Assembly: GCF_009755605.1 (NCBI RefSeq)
Contig: NZ_WPNZ01000005.1
Location: forward strand, 186,001-250,000
Origin: Streptomyces typhae
Lineage (GTDB): Bacteria > Actinomycetota > Actinomycetes > Streptomycetales > Streptomycetaceae
Reading direction: 5' to 3'
DNA: 64,000 nucleotides
Shown here in pieces: positions 51,249-59,293 of the stretch. The notes below the pieces were generated by a model, which was given only the letters and a program-made list of their open reading frames with translations, was not told the DNA's origin and ran no database searches. The position numbers were made by a program, and so were the translations under genes. Each line of letters opens with the position of its first letter. Position 1 is the first letter of the stretch.

Positions 51249-51839
51249 ATGGTGCGTGCGGGGCTGTCCCAGGAGCGGGTCACGGGTGCGGCCGCCGAGC
51301 TGGCGGACGAGATCGGGCTCGAACGGGTGACGATGGCGCAGGTGGCGCGGCGGCTCGGCGTGAAGGACGCGAGTCTCTACTCGCACGTGCGCAACCTGGA
51401 GGACCTGCGCGGCCGGATCGCCCTCCTCGCGGCGGACGAGAAGACCATCCGCATCGCGGAGGCCACCGCGGGCCTCTCGGGCAGGGACGCGCTGGTCGCG
51501 TTCGCCGGTGCCTGGCGGGAGTACGCCCATCTGCACCCGGGCCGCTACCAGGCGACGCAGACCCCCGTCCCGATCGACCCCGACCTCGCCGCGAGCGCAC
51601 CCGGGCCGCGGCGCGCGGTCGAGCTGACCTACGGGATGCTGCGCGGCTACGGCCTGGACGAGCCCGACCTGACCGACGCGGTCCGGCTGCTGCGCAGCAC
51701 CTTCCACGGGTTCGTCGCCCTGGAGGCCGCGGGCGGATTCGCGCACGCGCGCTCCCCGCAGGACTCGTGGGTCCGCGCCCTGGACGCCCTGCACACCCTC
51801 CTGGAGAACTGGCCCCCGCGCGAAGACGGAGACTCCTGA
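51249..51839 (+). CDS. TetR-family regulator
   Basis: 196 residues behind AGGAGGGGG. The HTH is at residues 9-50 (RVTGAAAELADEIGLERVTMAQVARRLGVKDASLYSHVRNLEDL). The ligand domain is of the WHG type with HPGRYQATQTPVP and LLRSTFHGFVALEAAGGF. Immediately downstream, sharing a base with its stop, is a hydrolase gene that it probably controls through the CCTAGG array upstream. Confidence 0.93.
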   Translation: MVRAGLSQERVTGAAAELADEIGLERVTMAQVARRLGVKDASLYSHVRNLEDLRGRIALLAADEKTIRIAEATAGLSGRDALVAFAGAWREYAHLHPGRYQATQTPVPIDPDLAASAPGPRRAVELTYGMLRGYGLDEPDLTDAVRLLRSTFHGFVALEAAGGFAHARSPQDSWVRALDALHTLLENWPPREDGDS

Positions 51840-52747
51840 TGACCTGCCCCGCCACCGACGGCAGCCTGCGCGTGAACGGCGCGACCCTGCACTACGAAGT
51901 ACGCGGCCGTGGCCCGCTCCTGCTCCTCGTGCCCGGCGGGTCGGGCGGAGCCGCCGCCTTCGACCAGATCGCCGACGGCCTCGCGACCGCGTACACCGTC
52001 GCCACCTACGACCCGCGCGGCATGTCCCGGAGCGTGCTGGACGACCCCGGCGCCGAGCAGCGGGTGGCCGAGCACGCCGACGACGCGCTGCGCCTGCTCG
52101 ACCTGCTCTCACCCGGCGAACCGGCCCGGGTGTTCGGCGCCAGCTCGGGCGCCGTCGCCGCCCTGCGTCTGCTCACCGACCGCCCCGACCGGATCGAACG
52201 CCTCGTGGCCCACGAACCGCCGCTCGTCGAGGTCCTGCCGGACGCCCCCGCGCACCGCGCGCTCGTGGCCCGCGTGCAGGAGACGTTGCACGCCCAGGGC
52301 CTCATGCCGGCGATGGCGGTGTTCGCCGCGGGGCTGAGGAAGGACGACGGCGGGGCGGCGGAACCGAAGGCGGCGGCGGAGGCCTCACCGCAGGTGCGGG
52401 GGGTCGATCTGCGGGGGGCGGCGGCCGGGCCGCAGGCGGCGGTGCGGTTGCCGCGCCGGGCGGCGGCGCGCGCCGAACGGACCATGGCGAACCTGCCCTA
52501 CTTCGTCGGGCGCATCGTGCCCGCCTTCATGTCCTACGTCCCGGACGTCCCCCGCCTCGCGACGCTCTCGGACCGGCTCGTGCTCGCCGGCGGAGAGGAC
52601 TCGCGCGGCGAACTGCCCTACCGCCCCGCCGCCTTCCTGGCCGAGCGCCTCGGCACCGCGCTCCTGCACTTCCCCGGCGGTCACACCGGACTGACCACGC
52701 ACCCGGCCGAGTTCGGCGAGCGGCTGCACAAGGCGCTGCTGAGCTGA
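51839..52747 (+). CDS. Alpha/beta hydrolase with an atypical Ala/Arg-rich lid
   Basis: 302 residues. Nucleophile elbow GASSGAVAAL (Ser), oxyanion region LLVPGGSGGAA and catalytic His in HFPGGHTGL are present. Residues about 165-215 are a Lys/Ala/Arg/Gly-rich stretch (GLRKDD to RRAAARAE) where relatives have a compact helical lid. It is coupled to the TetR gene (TGATG). The substrate is unknown; the TetR-hydrolase pair is common as a xenobiotic-responsive unit. Confidence 0.9.
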   Translation: MTCPATDGSLRVNGATLHYEVRGRGPLLLLVPGGSGGAAAFDQIADGLATAYTVATYDPRGMSRSVLDDPGAEQRVAEHADDALRLLDLLSPGEPARVFGASSGAVAALRLLTDRPDRIERLVAHEPPLVEVLPDAPAHRALVARVQETLHAQGLMPAMAVFAAGLRKDDGGAAEPKAAAEASPQVRGVDLRGAAAGPQAAVRLPRRAAARAERTMANLPYFVGRIVPAFMSYVPDVPRLATLSDRLVLAGGEDSRGELPYRPAAFLAERLGTALLHFPGGHTGLTTHPAEFGERLHKALLS

Positions 52748-52802
52748 GGCTGGCCGAAATTCTCCTTGCGGTCGGTGTGCAGGGGGGTCTGTTCCGCTGG
52801 TC

Positions 52803-52827
52803 GTAAGGTTAGGCTAACCTCTCCAGC
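52803..52827 (+). promoter_or_regulatory. Iron box overlapping the leaderless promoter of the siderophore ABC operon
   Basis: The core AGGTTAGGCTAACCT (52806-52820) is a near-perfect iron box. Its last six bases, TAACCT (52815-52820), are followed by exactly seven bases and the GTG at 52828, so they can serve as the -10 hexamer. Repressor and polymerase would compete directly. Confidence 0.85.
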
Positions 52828-53688
52828 GTGCATGTAGGCGAGAAGACCGCAGCGGCCGCGCCGCCCGAGGGTCATGAACTGTCGGCCACGGGCGTCACCG
52901 TGGCGTACGAAGGCGTCGATGTCGTACACGACGCCTCGATGACGCTGCGACCAGGCGAAGTGACCGTACTGGTGGGCCCGAACGGCAGCGGCAAGTCGAC
53001 GCTCCTTCGGACGCTCGCCCGGCTTCAGCGGCCACGGACCGCCACCCTCCGCATCGACGGCGACACCGACGGCCTCGCCCTGAGCCCGCGCGAGTTCTCC
53101 CGCCGCGTGGCCCTGCTCACCCAAGGACGCCCCACACCCAGTGGCCTGACCGTGCGGGACGTGGTCGAATTCGGCCGCTACCCGCACCGGGGCCGTTGGG
53201 GCAAGGCCGACCCGGGCGGCCGGACCGCGGTGGACCGCGCGCTCGCCATGACCGGCGTCGCCGAGCTCGCCGAACGCGGGGCCGAGCACCTGTCCGGCGG
53301 CCAGCTCCAGCGCGTCTGGCTCGCCGGCTGCCTCGCCCAGGAGACGGGCGTGCTCCTCCTCGACGAGCCCACGACCTACCTCGACCTCCGCTACCAGGTC
53401 GAACTCCTCGACCTCATGCGGGACCTGGCGGACGATCACGGCATCGCCGTCGGCGCCGTCCTGCACGACCTCGACCAGGCAGCGGCCATAGCCGACCGGA
53501 TCTTCCTGCTCGACGCGGGACGGATCGTCGCGGACGGCACCCCCGAGCACGTACTGACACCGCAGCGGCTGACCGACACGTACGGCATTCGCATCGAGGT
53601 CGAGACCGACCCCCTCACCGGCCTGCTGCGCACCCGCGCCGTCGGCCGCCACCACTCGCGAAGCGAAAGGCTCAGCACCACCCCATGA
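52828..53688 (+). CDS. Iron-siderophore ABC transporter ATP-binding protein
   Basis: 286 residues from a leaderless GTG. Walker A GPNGSGKSTLLRTL, Q-loop LLTQGRPTPSG, signature LSGGQLQRVWLAG, Walker B VLLLDEPTTYLD and H-loop AVLHDLDQA place it in the FecE/FhuC family. It energises import of ferric siderophores. Its stop overlaps the binding-protein start (ATGA). Expression should rise in iron starvation through the overlapping iron box. Confidence 0.95.
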   Translation: MHVGEKTAAAAPPEGHELSATGVTVAYEGVDVVHDASMTLRPGEVTVLVGPNGSGKSTLLRTLARLQRPRTATLRIDGDTDGLALSPREFSRRVALLTQGRPTPSGLTVRDVVEFGRYPHRGRWGKADPGGRTAVDRALAMTGVAELAERGAEHLSGGQLQRVWLAGCLAQETGVLLLDEPTTYLDLRYQVELLDLMRDLADDHGIAVGAVLHDLDQAAAIADRIFLLDAGRIVADGTPEHVLTPQRLTDTYGIRIEVETDPLTGLLRTRAVGRHHSRSERLSTTP

Positions 53689-54665
53689 GACGCCTCCTGA
53701 TCACCGCGGCGACCGCCACCGCCGCGGCCCTCGCCCTGTCCGCCTGCGGTACCACCGAGCCCTCCGCCGACGACAAGAAGAAGAGCGCGGAACCCCTCAC
53801 CCTCACCGACGCCACCGGCGCGAAGGTGAAGCTGGACGGGCCCGCCCGGAAGGTCGTCGGCACCGAGTGGAACGCCGTCGAGAACCTGGTGTCGCTCGGC
53901 GTCGACCCCACCGGCGTCGCCGACGTCAAGGGCTACAAGACGTGGGACACCGCCGTCCCGCTGAAGAACGAGCCCAAGGACATCGGCACGCGCGGTGAGC
54001 CCAGCATGGACACCGTCGCGTCCCTGAAGCCCGACCTCGTCATCGCGACCACCGACCTGCCCGCGGCCGCCGTGAAGCAGCTCCGCAAGGTCGCCCCCGT
54101 CCTGACGCTGCGCGCCGCCGACGCCGCGGACCCGATCGGGCAGATGACGAAGAACCTCGACCTCATCGCCGAGGCCACCGGCACCACGCAGCAGGCCGAG
54201 AAGCTCAAGAAGGGCTTCGAGGCGAAGCTCGCCGAGGGCAGGAAGGCACTCGCGGGAGCCGGTCGCGACGGCGCGGAGTTCGCCTTCGCCGACGGCTACG
54301 TCACCGGCAACCAGACCTCCATCCGGCCCTACACCAGCGGCTCCCTCATCGGCGCCGTCAACGAGAAGCTGGGCCTGAAGAACAACTGGAAGGTCAAGGG
54401 CGACAAGAGCTACGGCCTCGGCGCCACCGACGTCGAAGGCCTCACCGAGCTCGACGACGACGTGCAGTTCGCCTACATCGGCAACGACGACGACAAGGGC
54501 AGCAACCCCTTCTCCGGCGTCCTGAAGAAGGACAAGGTCTGGACGTCGCTGCCGTTCGTCAAGAAGGGCAACGTCCACCGGCTGCCCGACGGCGTCTGGA
54601 TGTTCGGCGGCCCCGAGTCGATGAACCAGTACGTCGACTCCGTCGTCAAGGCACTGAAGAAGTAG
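53685..54665 (+). CDS. Iron-siderophore-binding lipoprotein
   Basis: 326 residues. The lipobox LSAC (Cys21) follows a hydrophobic signal. The periplasmic-binding-protein class III fold is seen in KVVGTEWNAVENLVSLGVDPTGVAD, PSMDTVASLKPDLVIATTDLP, YTSGSLIGAVNEKLGLKNNW and VWMFGGPESMNQYVDSVVKALKK. It captures ferric siderophores outside the membrane and hands them to the permease encoded next. Confidence 0.94.
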   Translation: MRRLLITAATATAAALALSACGTTEPSADDKKKSAEPLTLTDATGAKVKLDGPARKVVGTEWNAVENLVSLGVDPTGVADVKGYKTWDTAVPLKNEPKDIGTRGEPSMDTVASLKPDLVIATTDLPAAAVKQLRKVAPVLTLRAADAADPIGQMTKNLDLIAEATGTTQQAEKLKKGFEAKLAEGRKALAGAGRDGAEFAFADGYVTGNQTSIRPYTSGSLIGAVNEKLGLKNNWKVKGDKSYGLGATDVEGLTELDDDVQFAYIGNDDDKGSNPFSGVLKKDKVWTSLPFVKKGNVHRLPDGVWMFGGPESMNQYVDSVVKALKK

Positions 54666-54669
54666 CACC

Positions 54670-56736
54670 ATGGCCGTCACCGCAACCACCCCCGCCACCC
54701 GTCCGTCGACGACAGCGTCCCGTTCGGGCGCGGCCGCGGTGACGGCCGCACTGGTCCTCCTCGTCGCGGTCCTCGCGGTCGTGGACATCACCCAGGGCAC
54801 GGCCGCCGTCGGCCCGCCCGAGGTGTGGAAGGCGCTCACCGGCCGGGCCGAGGCCGGTGACGCGTCCGTCGTCATCGCCTCCCGGCTGCCGCGCATGGCC
54901 GCGGGCCTCCTCGTCGGCGTGCTGCTCGGCATGGCGGGCGCCGCCCTTCAGGCCGTCAGCCGCAACGTCCTCGCCGCGCCCGACACGCTCGCCGTCAACG
55001 CGGGCTCCTACTTCGCCCTCGGCCTCGCCGCCGCCTCGGGCCTGTCCCTGCCGCTGCTCGCCTCCTCCGGCATCGCCTTCCTCGGCGGTCTCGCGGCGGC
55101 GGCCGTCGTCCTGTCCCTGTCCGGGCTCGGCACCGGCACCGTACGCCTCGTCCTCGCGGGCAGCGCCCTCACCTTCGGACTCACCGCCGTCACCGAGGGC
55201 CTGCTCCTGCTGTACCCCACGGAGACCGAGGGCCTCTACAAGTGGAACCAGGGCAGCATCGCGCAGAACGGCTTCGACGGCGTGCTCCAGATGGCGCCGC
55301 TCGGCCTGGTCGGCCTCGTCGGTCTCGTCCTGATCGCGCGCAGGGTCGACGCCCTGGCGCTCGGTGACGAGGCCGCCCGCGGCGTCGGCGTGCCCGTCCG
55401 CTCCACCCGTGTCACCGCCGTCGTCCTCGCCGCCCTGCTGTCCACGGCGGCCGTCACCCTCGCCGGACCCGTCGGCTTCGTCGGACTGTGCGCCCCCGCC
55501 CTCGTCCGTCCGCTCGCCCGCAGGTTCCACGCGTTCACCCGCGCCCGCGTCAGGCTGCCGTTCGCCGGGCTCACCGGCGCGGCCCTCGTGCTCGGCTCCG
55601 ACGTGCTGCTGCGCTCCCTGGTGTCGTCGGACGTGTCGGTGGCCGTGCCGACCGGCGTCGTCACCAGCATGGTCGGTGCTGTCTTCCTCGTCGTCATGGC
55701 CGCCCGGCTCCGGGACACGGCGGGCACCGTCCCCGTCGACCGGCTGCGCATCCGCAGCAGAGCCGTCTTCCTCGTCACCACGGCCGTCCTTGCCGTCGCC
55801 CTCGTCGGCGTGACCATCGCCGCCGTGCTCATCGGCGACAGCAAGCTGCTCCTCGGCGACGTGGTGAACTGGGCGCAGGGCAGAGCCGGTCAGACCGTCA
55901 CCTTCGTGCTCGACACCCGGATGCCCCGCGTCCTCGCCGCGCTGCTCGCGGGCGCCGCGCTCGCCCTGTCCGGGACCCTCATCCAGGCCGTGACCCGCAA
56001 CCCCCTGGCCGAACCCGGCGTCCTCGGCGTGTCCAACGGCGCCGCGGCGGGTGCCGTCGTACTGGTGACGACGGTGCCCGTGGCCGGTTCGTGGAGCCTG
56101 GCGGGCGGCGCGTTCGCGGGCGCCGCGGTCAGCGCGGCCGTCGTCTTCGGACTCGCCGCGCGGGGCGGGTTCCAGCAGAACCGGCTCGTTCTCGTCGGCT
56201 TCGGCGTCGGCACCGGTGCCGCGGCCCTGATCAGCCTGCTCATCATCCTCACCGACCCGTTCAACGCGACGAAGGCCCTCACCTGGCTCTCCGGCTCGAC
56301 GTACGGGCGGACCCTGCCCGACGTGGTGCCCCTCGCGATCGTCCTCGCCGTGGGCCTGACCTACGCGGTCGTGCGGCGCACCGAACTCGACCTCGTGTCG
56401 CTCGACGAGGACACCCCGCGCCTGCTCGGCCTCGACCTGAGCCGCGGCCGCCTCGCCTTCCTCGGCCTCGGCGTCCTGCTCAGCGCCACCGCCGTGGCCG
56501 CCGCGGGCACGATCGGCTTCGTCGGCCTGGTGGCACCGCACGCGGCCCGCGCCCTCGTGGGCCGCAAGCACGTCCGGGTGGTGCCGGTCGCTGTGCTCCT
56601 CGGGGCCCTCCTCGTGTGCGTCGCCGACCTGGTGGGCCGGACCGTGATCGCACCGGCCCAGCTCGGCGCCGGCCTCATGACGGCCGTGATCGGCACGCCG
56701 TACTTCCTGTATCTGCTCGTCCGCAGCCGCCGGTAG
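54670..56736 (+). CDS. Fused FecCD-type iron-siderophore permease (FhuB-like double domain)
   Basis: 688 residues containing two complete FecCD domains in tandem (about 20-335 and 350-685), each with about ten helices. The first carries LPRMAAGLLVGVLLGMAGAALQAVSRN, the second MPRVLAALLAGAALALSGTLIQAVTRNPLAEPG. Both include the GFVGL(C/V)AP segment contacting the ATPase. One polypeptide replaces the usual pair, as in FhuB. It starts five bases after the lipoprotein gene and completes the importer. Confidence 0.95.
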   Translation: MAVTATTPATRPSTTASRSGAAAVTAALVLLVAVLAVVDITQGTAAVGPPEVWKALTGRAEAGDASVVIASRLPRMAAGLLVGVLLGMAGAALQAVSRNVLAAPDTLAVNAGSYFALGLAAASGLSLPLLASSGIAFLGGLAAAAVVLSLSGLGTGTVRLVLAGSALTFGLTAVTEGLLLLYPTETEGLYKWNQGSIAQNGFDGVLQMAPLGLVGLVGLVLIARRVDALALGDEAARGVGVPVRSTRVTAVVLAALLSTAAVTLAGPVGFVGLCAPALVRPLARRFHAFTRARVRLPFAGLTGAALVLGSDVLLRSLVSSDVSVAVPTGVVTSMVGAVFLVVMAARLRDTAGTVPVDRLRIRSRAVFLVTTAVLAVALVGVTIAAVLIGDSKLLLGDVVNWAQGRAGQTVTFVLDTRMPRVLAALLAGAALALSGTLIQAVTRNPLAEPGVLGVSNGAAAGAVVLVTTVPVAGSWSLAGGAFAGAAVSAAVVFGLAARGGFQQNRLVLVGFGVGTGAAALISLLIILTDPFNATKALTWLSGSTYGRTLPDVVPLAIVLAVGLTYAVVRRTELDLVSLDEDTPRLLGLDLSRGRLAFLGLGVLLSATAVAAAGTIGFVGLVAPHAARALVGRKHVRVVPVAVLLGALLVCVADLVGRTVIAPAQLGAGLMTAVIGTPYFLYLLVRSRR

Positions 56737-56745
56737 GGTCCCGGC

Positions 56746-56975
56746 TCACCGGGCCCGCCCACCCTCCTGGGCACTCCCTCCCGCCCGTTCGCCGGCGGCG
56801 TCCTCCGCGGATCTCGCGGAGGCCGCCGCCGCACGCGTGTTGACGTACGTGGTGAGCTGCCGCACCTGCCGTTCCAGGTTCCTGAGGCGGTCCAGGATGT
56901 CGTCGGGAAGATGCGCATCAGGGCCCCCAGGCCTTCGAGGAAGAGTGTTCTGTTGTGTGGCGAGTCGGTGCTCAA
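56746..56975 (-). pseudogene. Possible small coiled-coil protein, frameshifted
   Basis: Two frames together read like one protein: from a TTG at 56975, MSTDSPHNRTLFLEGLGALMRIFP. After a one-base shift near 56908 it continues DDILDRLRNLERQVRQLTTYVNTRAAAAS to a stop at 56746. The second part is an amphipathic heptad-repeat helix, but its frame has no start codon of its own. There is no ribosome site. It may be a remnant or a base-call error, or coincidence. Confidence 0.3.
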
Positions 56976-56982
56976 GCGCGGG

Positions 56983-57648
56983 TCAGGGGCGGACGAGGCC
57001 GGTCCGGTAGGCGAGGGCGACCAGTTGGGCGCGGTCGCGGGCGCCGAGTTTGGTCTTCGCGCGCTGGAGGTGGGTGCGCACGGTCAGCGGGCTCACGGAC
57101 AGCTCCCCGGCGATCTCCCGGTCGGACCTCCCCTGCGCGGCCAGCGCGGTCACCTCGCGTTCGCGCGCGGTGAGGGAGGCGAGGTCCGCCGGGAGAGCCG
57201 GGGCGGCGTCGGGGTCCGGGGCGGCGAGGAAGCGGGCGATGAGCGCGCGCGTGGCGGTGGGGGACAGGAGCGCGTCGCTGGCGGCCACGGTGCGGATGCC
57301 GTCGAGGAGCGCGTCGGCGGAGACGTCCTTGCCGAGGAACCCACTGGCGCCCGCGCGCAGGGCACGGGCGACGTGCTGGTCGGTCTGGAACGTGGTGAGG
57401 ACGAGCACCCGCGTCGCCCGGAGGCCGGGGTCGCCGCAGATGGCCTCGGTCGCGGCGAGGCCGTCGGTGCCGGGCATGCGGATGTCCATCAGGACGATGT
57501 CGGGGCGGTGCGCGCGGGCGAGCCCGACGGCCTCCGCGCCGTCGGCGGCCTCGCCGACGACCTCCATGTCCGCGCAGGAGTCGATCAGGAGCCGGAAGGT
57601 CTGCCGCAGCAGCGTCTGGTCGTCGGCGAGCAGCACACGAATGGTCAT
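56983..57648 (-). CDS. NarL/LuxR-type response regulator
   Basis: 221 residues starting MTIRVLLADDQTLLRQTFRLLID. Receiver: acidic DD, phospho-Asp in IVLMDIRMPGTDG, Thr in LVLTTF, Lys in GASGFLGKDVS. The C-terminal HTH is LTAREREVTALAAQGRSDREIAGELSVSPLTVRTHLQRAKTKLG. It follows its cognate kinase by 55 bp on the same strand. The regulated genes are unknown. Confidence 0.95.
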   Translation of the reverse strand: MTIRVLLADDQTLLRQTFRLLIDSCADMEVVGEAADGAEAVGLARAHRPDIVLMDIRMPGTDGLAATEAICGDPGLRATRVLVLTTFQTDQHVARALRAGASGFLGKDVSADALLDGIRTVAASDALLSPTATRALIARFLAAPDPDAAPALPADLASLTAREREVTALAAQGRSDREIAGELSVSPLTVRTHLQRAKTKLGARDRAQLVALAYRTGLVRP

Positions 57649-57703
57649 CGGGGCCTTCCGGGAGTCCGAGGGACAGGGGGCGCATGGCTGAGAGGTGCCG
57701 GGG

Positions 57704-58858
57704 TCAGGGGTGGAGGGGGAGTTCGGCGGTGACGGCGTACCCGCCCTCGGGGTGCCGGCCGGCGTCCAGGCGCCCCCCGGCGGCACGGGCGCGCTCGCGC
57801 ATGCCGATGACGCCGAACCCGCCGCCCGCAGCCGACGGCCGCGATACGGCTCCGCCGTGGTCGCGGACCGTCAGGGTCAGCAGGTCCTGCGCGTAGGCGA
57901 GCCGCACCTGGGCGGTGTCGGCGGACGCGTGCTTGGCGACGTTGGTGAGTGCCTCCTGCACGATCCGGAAGGCGGCGAGGTCCGTCCCGGGGGAGAGCGT
58001 GCGCTCCTCGCCGTCGACGGTGACGACGACCCGGAGCCCGGCGGAGGCGAACGCGGACACCAGCTCGGGCAGCCGGGCGAGCCCCGGAGCCGGTTCCAGG
58101 ACGTCCTCGGGTTCCTCGGGGCGGCGCAGGAGGCCCACGGTGGCCTGGAGTTCGCGCAGGGCGGCCGACGTGGTGCCGGTCAGCTCGCCGAGGATCCTCC
58201 CGGCCTCATCGGGCCGGGTGCGCGCGAGATGCGCGGCGGTGCCCGCCTGGGCATGGGCGAGAGCCATGTGGTGCGCGACGACGTCGTGCAGTTCCCGGGC
58301 GATGCGGACGCGCTCCTCGGCGACGCGGTGGCGCGCCTCGTCCTCGCGGGTGCGTTCGGCGTGTTCGGCGCGTGCGCGCACGGCGTCCAGATGGGCGCGC
58401 CGCGTCCGCACGTTCGTGCCCTGGACGACCGACAGGGAGATCCAGAACGCGGGTACGACGGTCTTGCCCTGCCAGGACTCGTCGTTCCTGTCCGACGAGA
58501 GGCCCGCGAGCGCCACCACGACGATGGCGGCGACGCAGTACACCCGCACGGTCCGCTGCGGGGCGACGACCGTCAGGGCGTACATCGCCACCATGAGAGG
58601 GAGCAGCAGCAGGACGTCGACCGGGTACCCCAGCGCGCCCAGGAGGGCCGCGGAGATCGCCGTGGACGCCACGACGGGCCCCGGACGGGTGTGCCGCCAC
58701 AGCAGGGCGAGGCAGGACGTGGTGGTGATGAGCAGACCGGGCCACCAGCCGGGGCCCCGGTCGTTCTGCGCGCCGGTGGCGGCGCACAGCAGGGCGAGGA
58801 ACGCGGTCTCGACGAGGCGGGGACAGCGGTCGGCGTACCGCCGCCAGCTGCTGAGCAT
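57704..58858 (-). CDS. Sensor histidine kinase (HisKA_3 type), partner of the adjacent regulator
   Basis: 384 residues from an ATG behind AGGGGGGA. Four or five membrane helices (residues 15-145) have little extracytoplasmic loop, so it may sense membrane state. HisKA_3 is RIARELHDVVAHHMALAHAQ (phospho-His) and the ATP site ends GGFGVIGMRERARAAGGRL. The N box is FRIVQEALTNVAKHA. The region upstream of its start holds two minisatellites. Confidence 0.94.
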   Translation of the reverse strand: MLSSWRRYADRCPRLVETAFLALLCAATGAQNDRGPGWWPGLLITTTSCLALLWRHTRPGPVVASTAISAALLGALGYPVDVLLLLPLMVAMYALTVVAPQRTVRVYCVAAIVVVALAGLSSDRNDESWQGKTVVPAFWISLSVVQGTNVRTRRAHLDAVRARAEHAERTREDEARHRVAEERVRIARELHDVVAHHMALAHAQAGTAAHLARTRPDEAGRILGELTGTTSAALRELQATVGLLRRPEEPEDVLEPAPGLARLPELVSAFASAGLRVVVTVDGEERTLSPGTDLAAFRIVQEALTNVAKHASADTAQVRLAYAQDLLTLTVRDHGGAVSRPSAAGGGFGVIGMRERARAAGGRLDAGRHPEGGYAVTAELPLHP

Positions 58859-58872
58859 GAGGTCCCCCCTCC

Positions 58873-58938
58873 GGGTCGGGGTGCGGGCCGATGCGGGTCG
58901 GGGTGCGGGCCCATGCGGGTCGGGGTGCGGGCCCATGA
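58873..58938. repeat. 22-bp tandem repeat x3
   Basis: Units start at 58873, 58895 and 58917, each beginning GGGTCGGGGTGCGGGCC, 15 bases upstream of the kinase start codon. Confidence 0.93.
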
Positions 58939-59034
58939 GGGGAGACGTGGTGGCCGGGTGGGGGGTTGCCGGGGCCTCGTGTCGACTGACCGCCGCTTTG
59001 CGGCCGCTGTACGCCGTACGCCGTACGCCGTACG

Positions 59035-59106
59035 GTGGCCGGGTGGCCGGGTGGCCGGGTGGCCGGGTGGCCGGGTGGCCGGGTGGCCGGGTGGCCGGGT
59101 GGCCGG
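59035..59106. repeat. GTGGCCGG octamer repeat x9
   Basis: Nine perfect contiguous octamers and a partial tenth between the kinase and phosphatase genes. A likely hypervariable tract. Confidence 0.95.
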
Positions 59107-59293
59107 GTGGCCGTGGTCGGTGCGGAGTGACGGCTCGTGCCGGGCCGGGCGGCGTGGCATCGCGCGACCGCCCCCCCGCGGGACGGCGTGCCGACCGTAC
59201 GGCAGAGGCGTAACGTCCAGATATGGGCGAGCTCGGGCACGTCCGGCGTGCCCGTGCCGCACACGGTCGCCCCTGCGATGCTGGAGGTGCCTC

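Larger units (their letters stand above)
58859..59293. other. Divergent region between kinase and phosphatase genes, filled with minisatellites
   Basis: 435 bases with no coding signal. Besides the two repeat arrays listed separately, a CGTAC-containing 7-bp run (CGCCGTA x4, about 59011-59033) separates them. A -10-like TAACGT lies near 59210, and the ribosome site GGAGG at 59283 serves the phosphatase gene. Confidence 0.6.

Noticed and set aside
57695..59293. Plus-strand frame open all the way from 57695 into the phosphatase gene
   Set aside because: The upstream 533 codons are antisense to the sensor kinase and cross minisatellites; the ribosome site and domain start at 59294 define the real gene.
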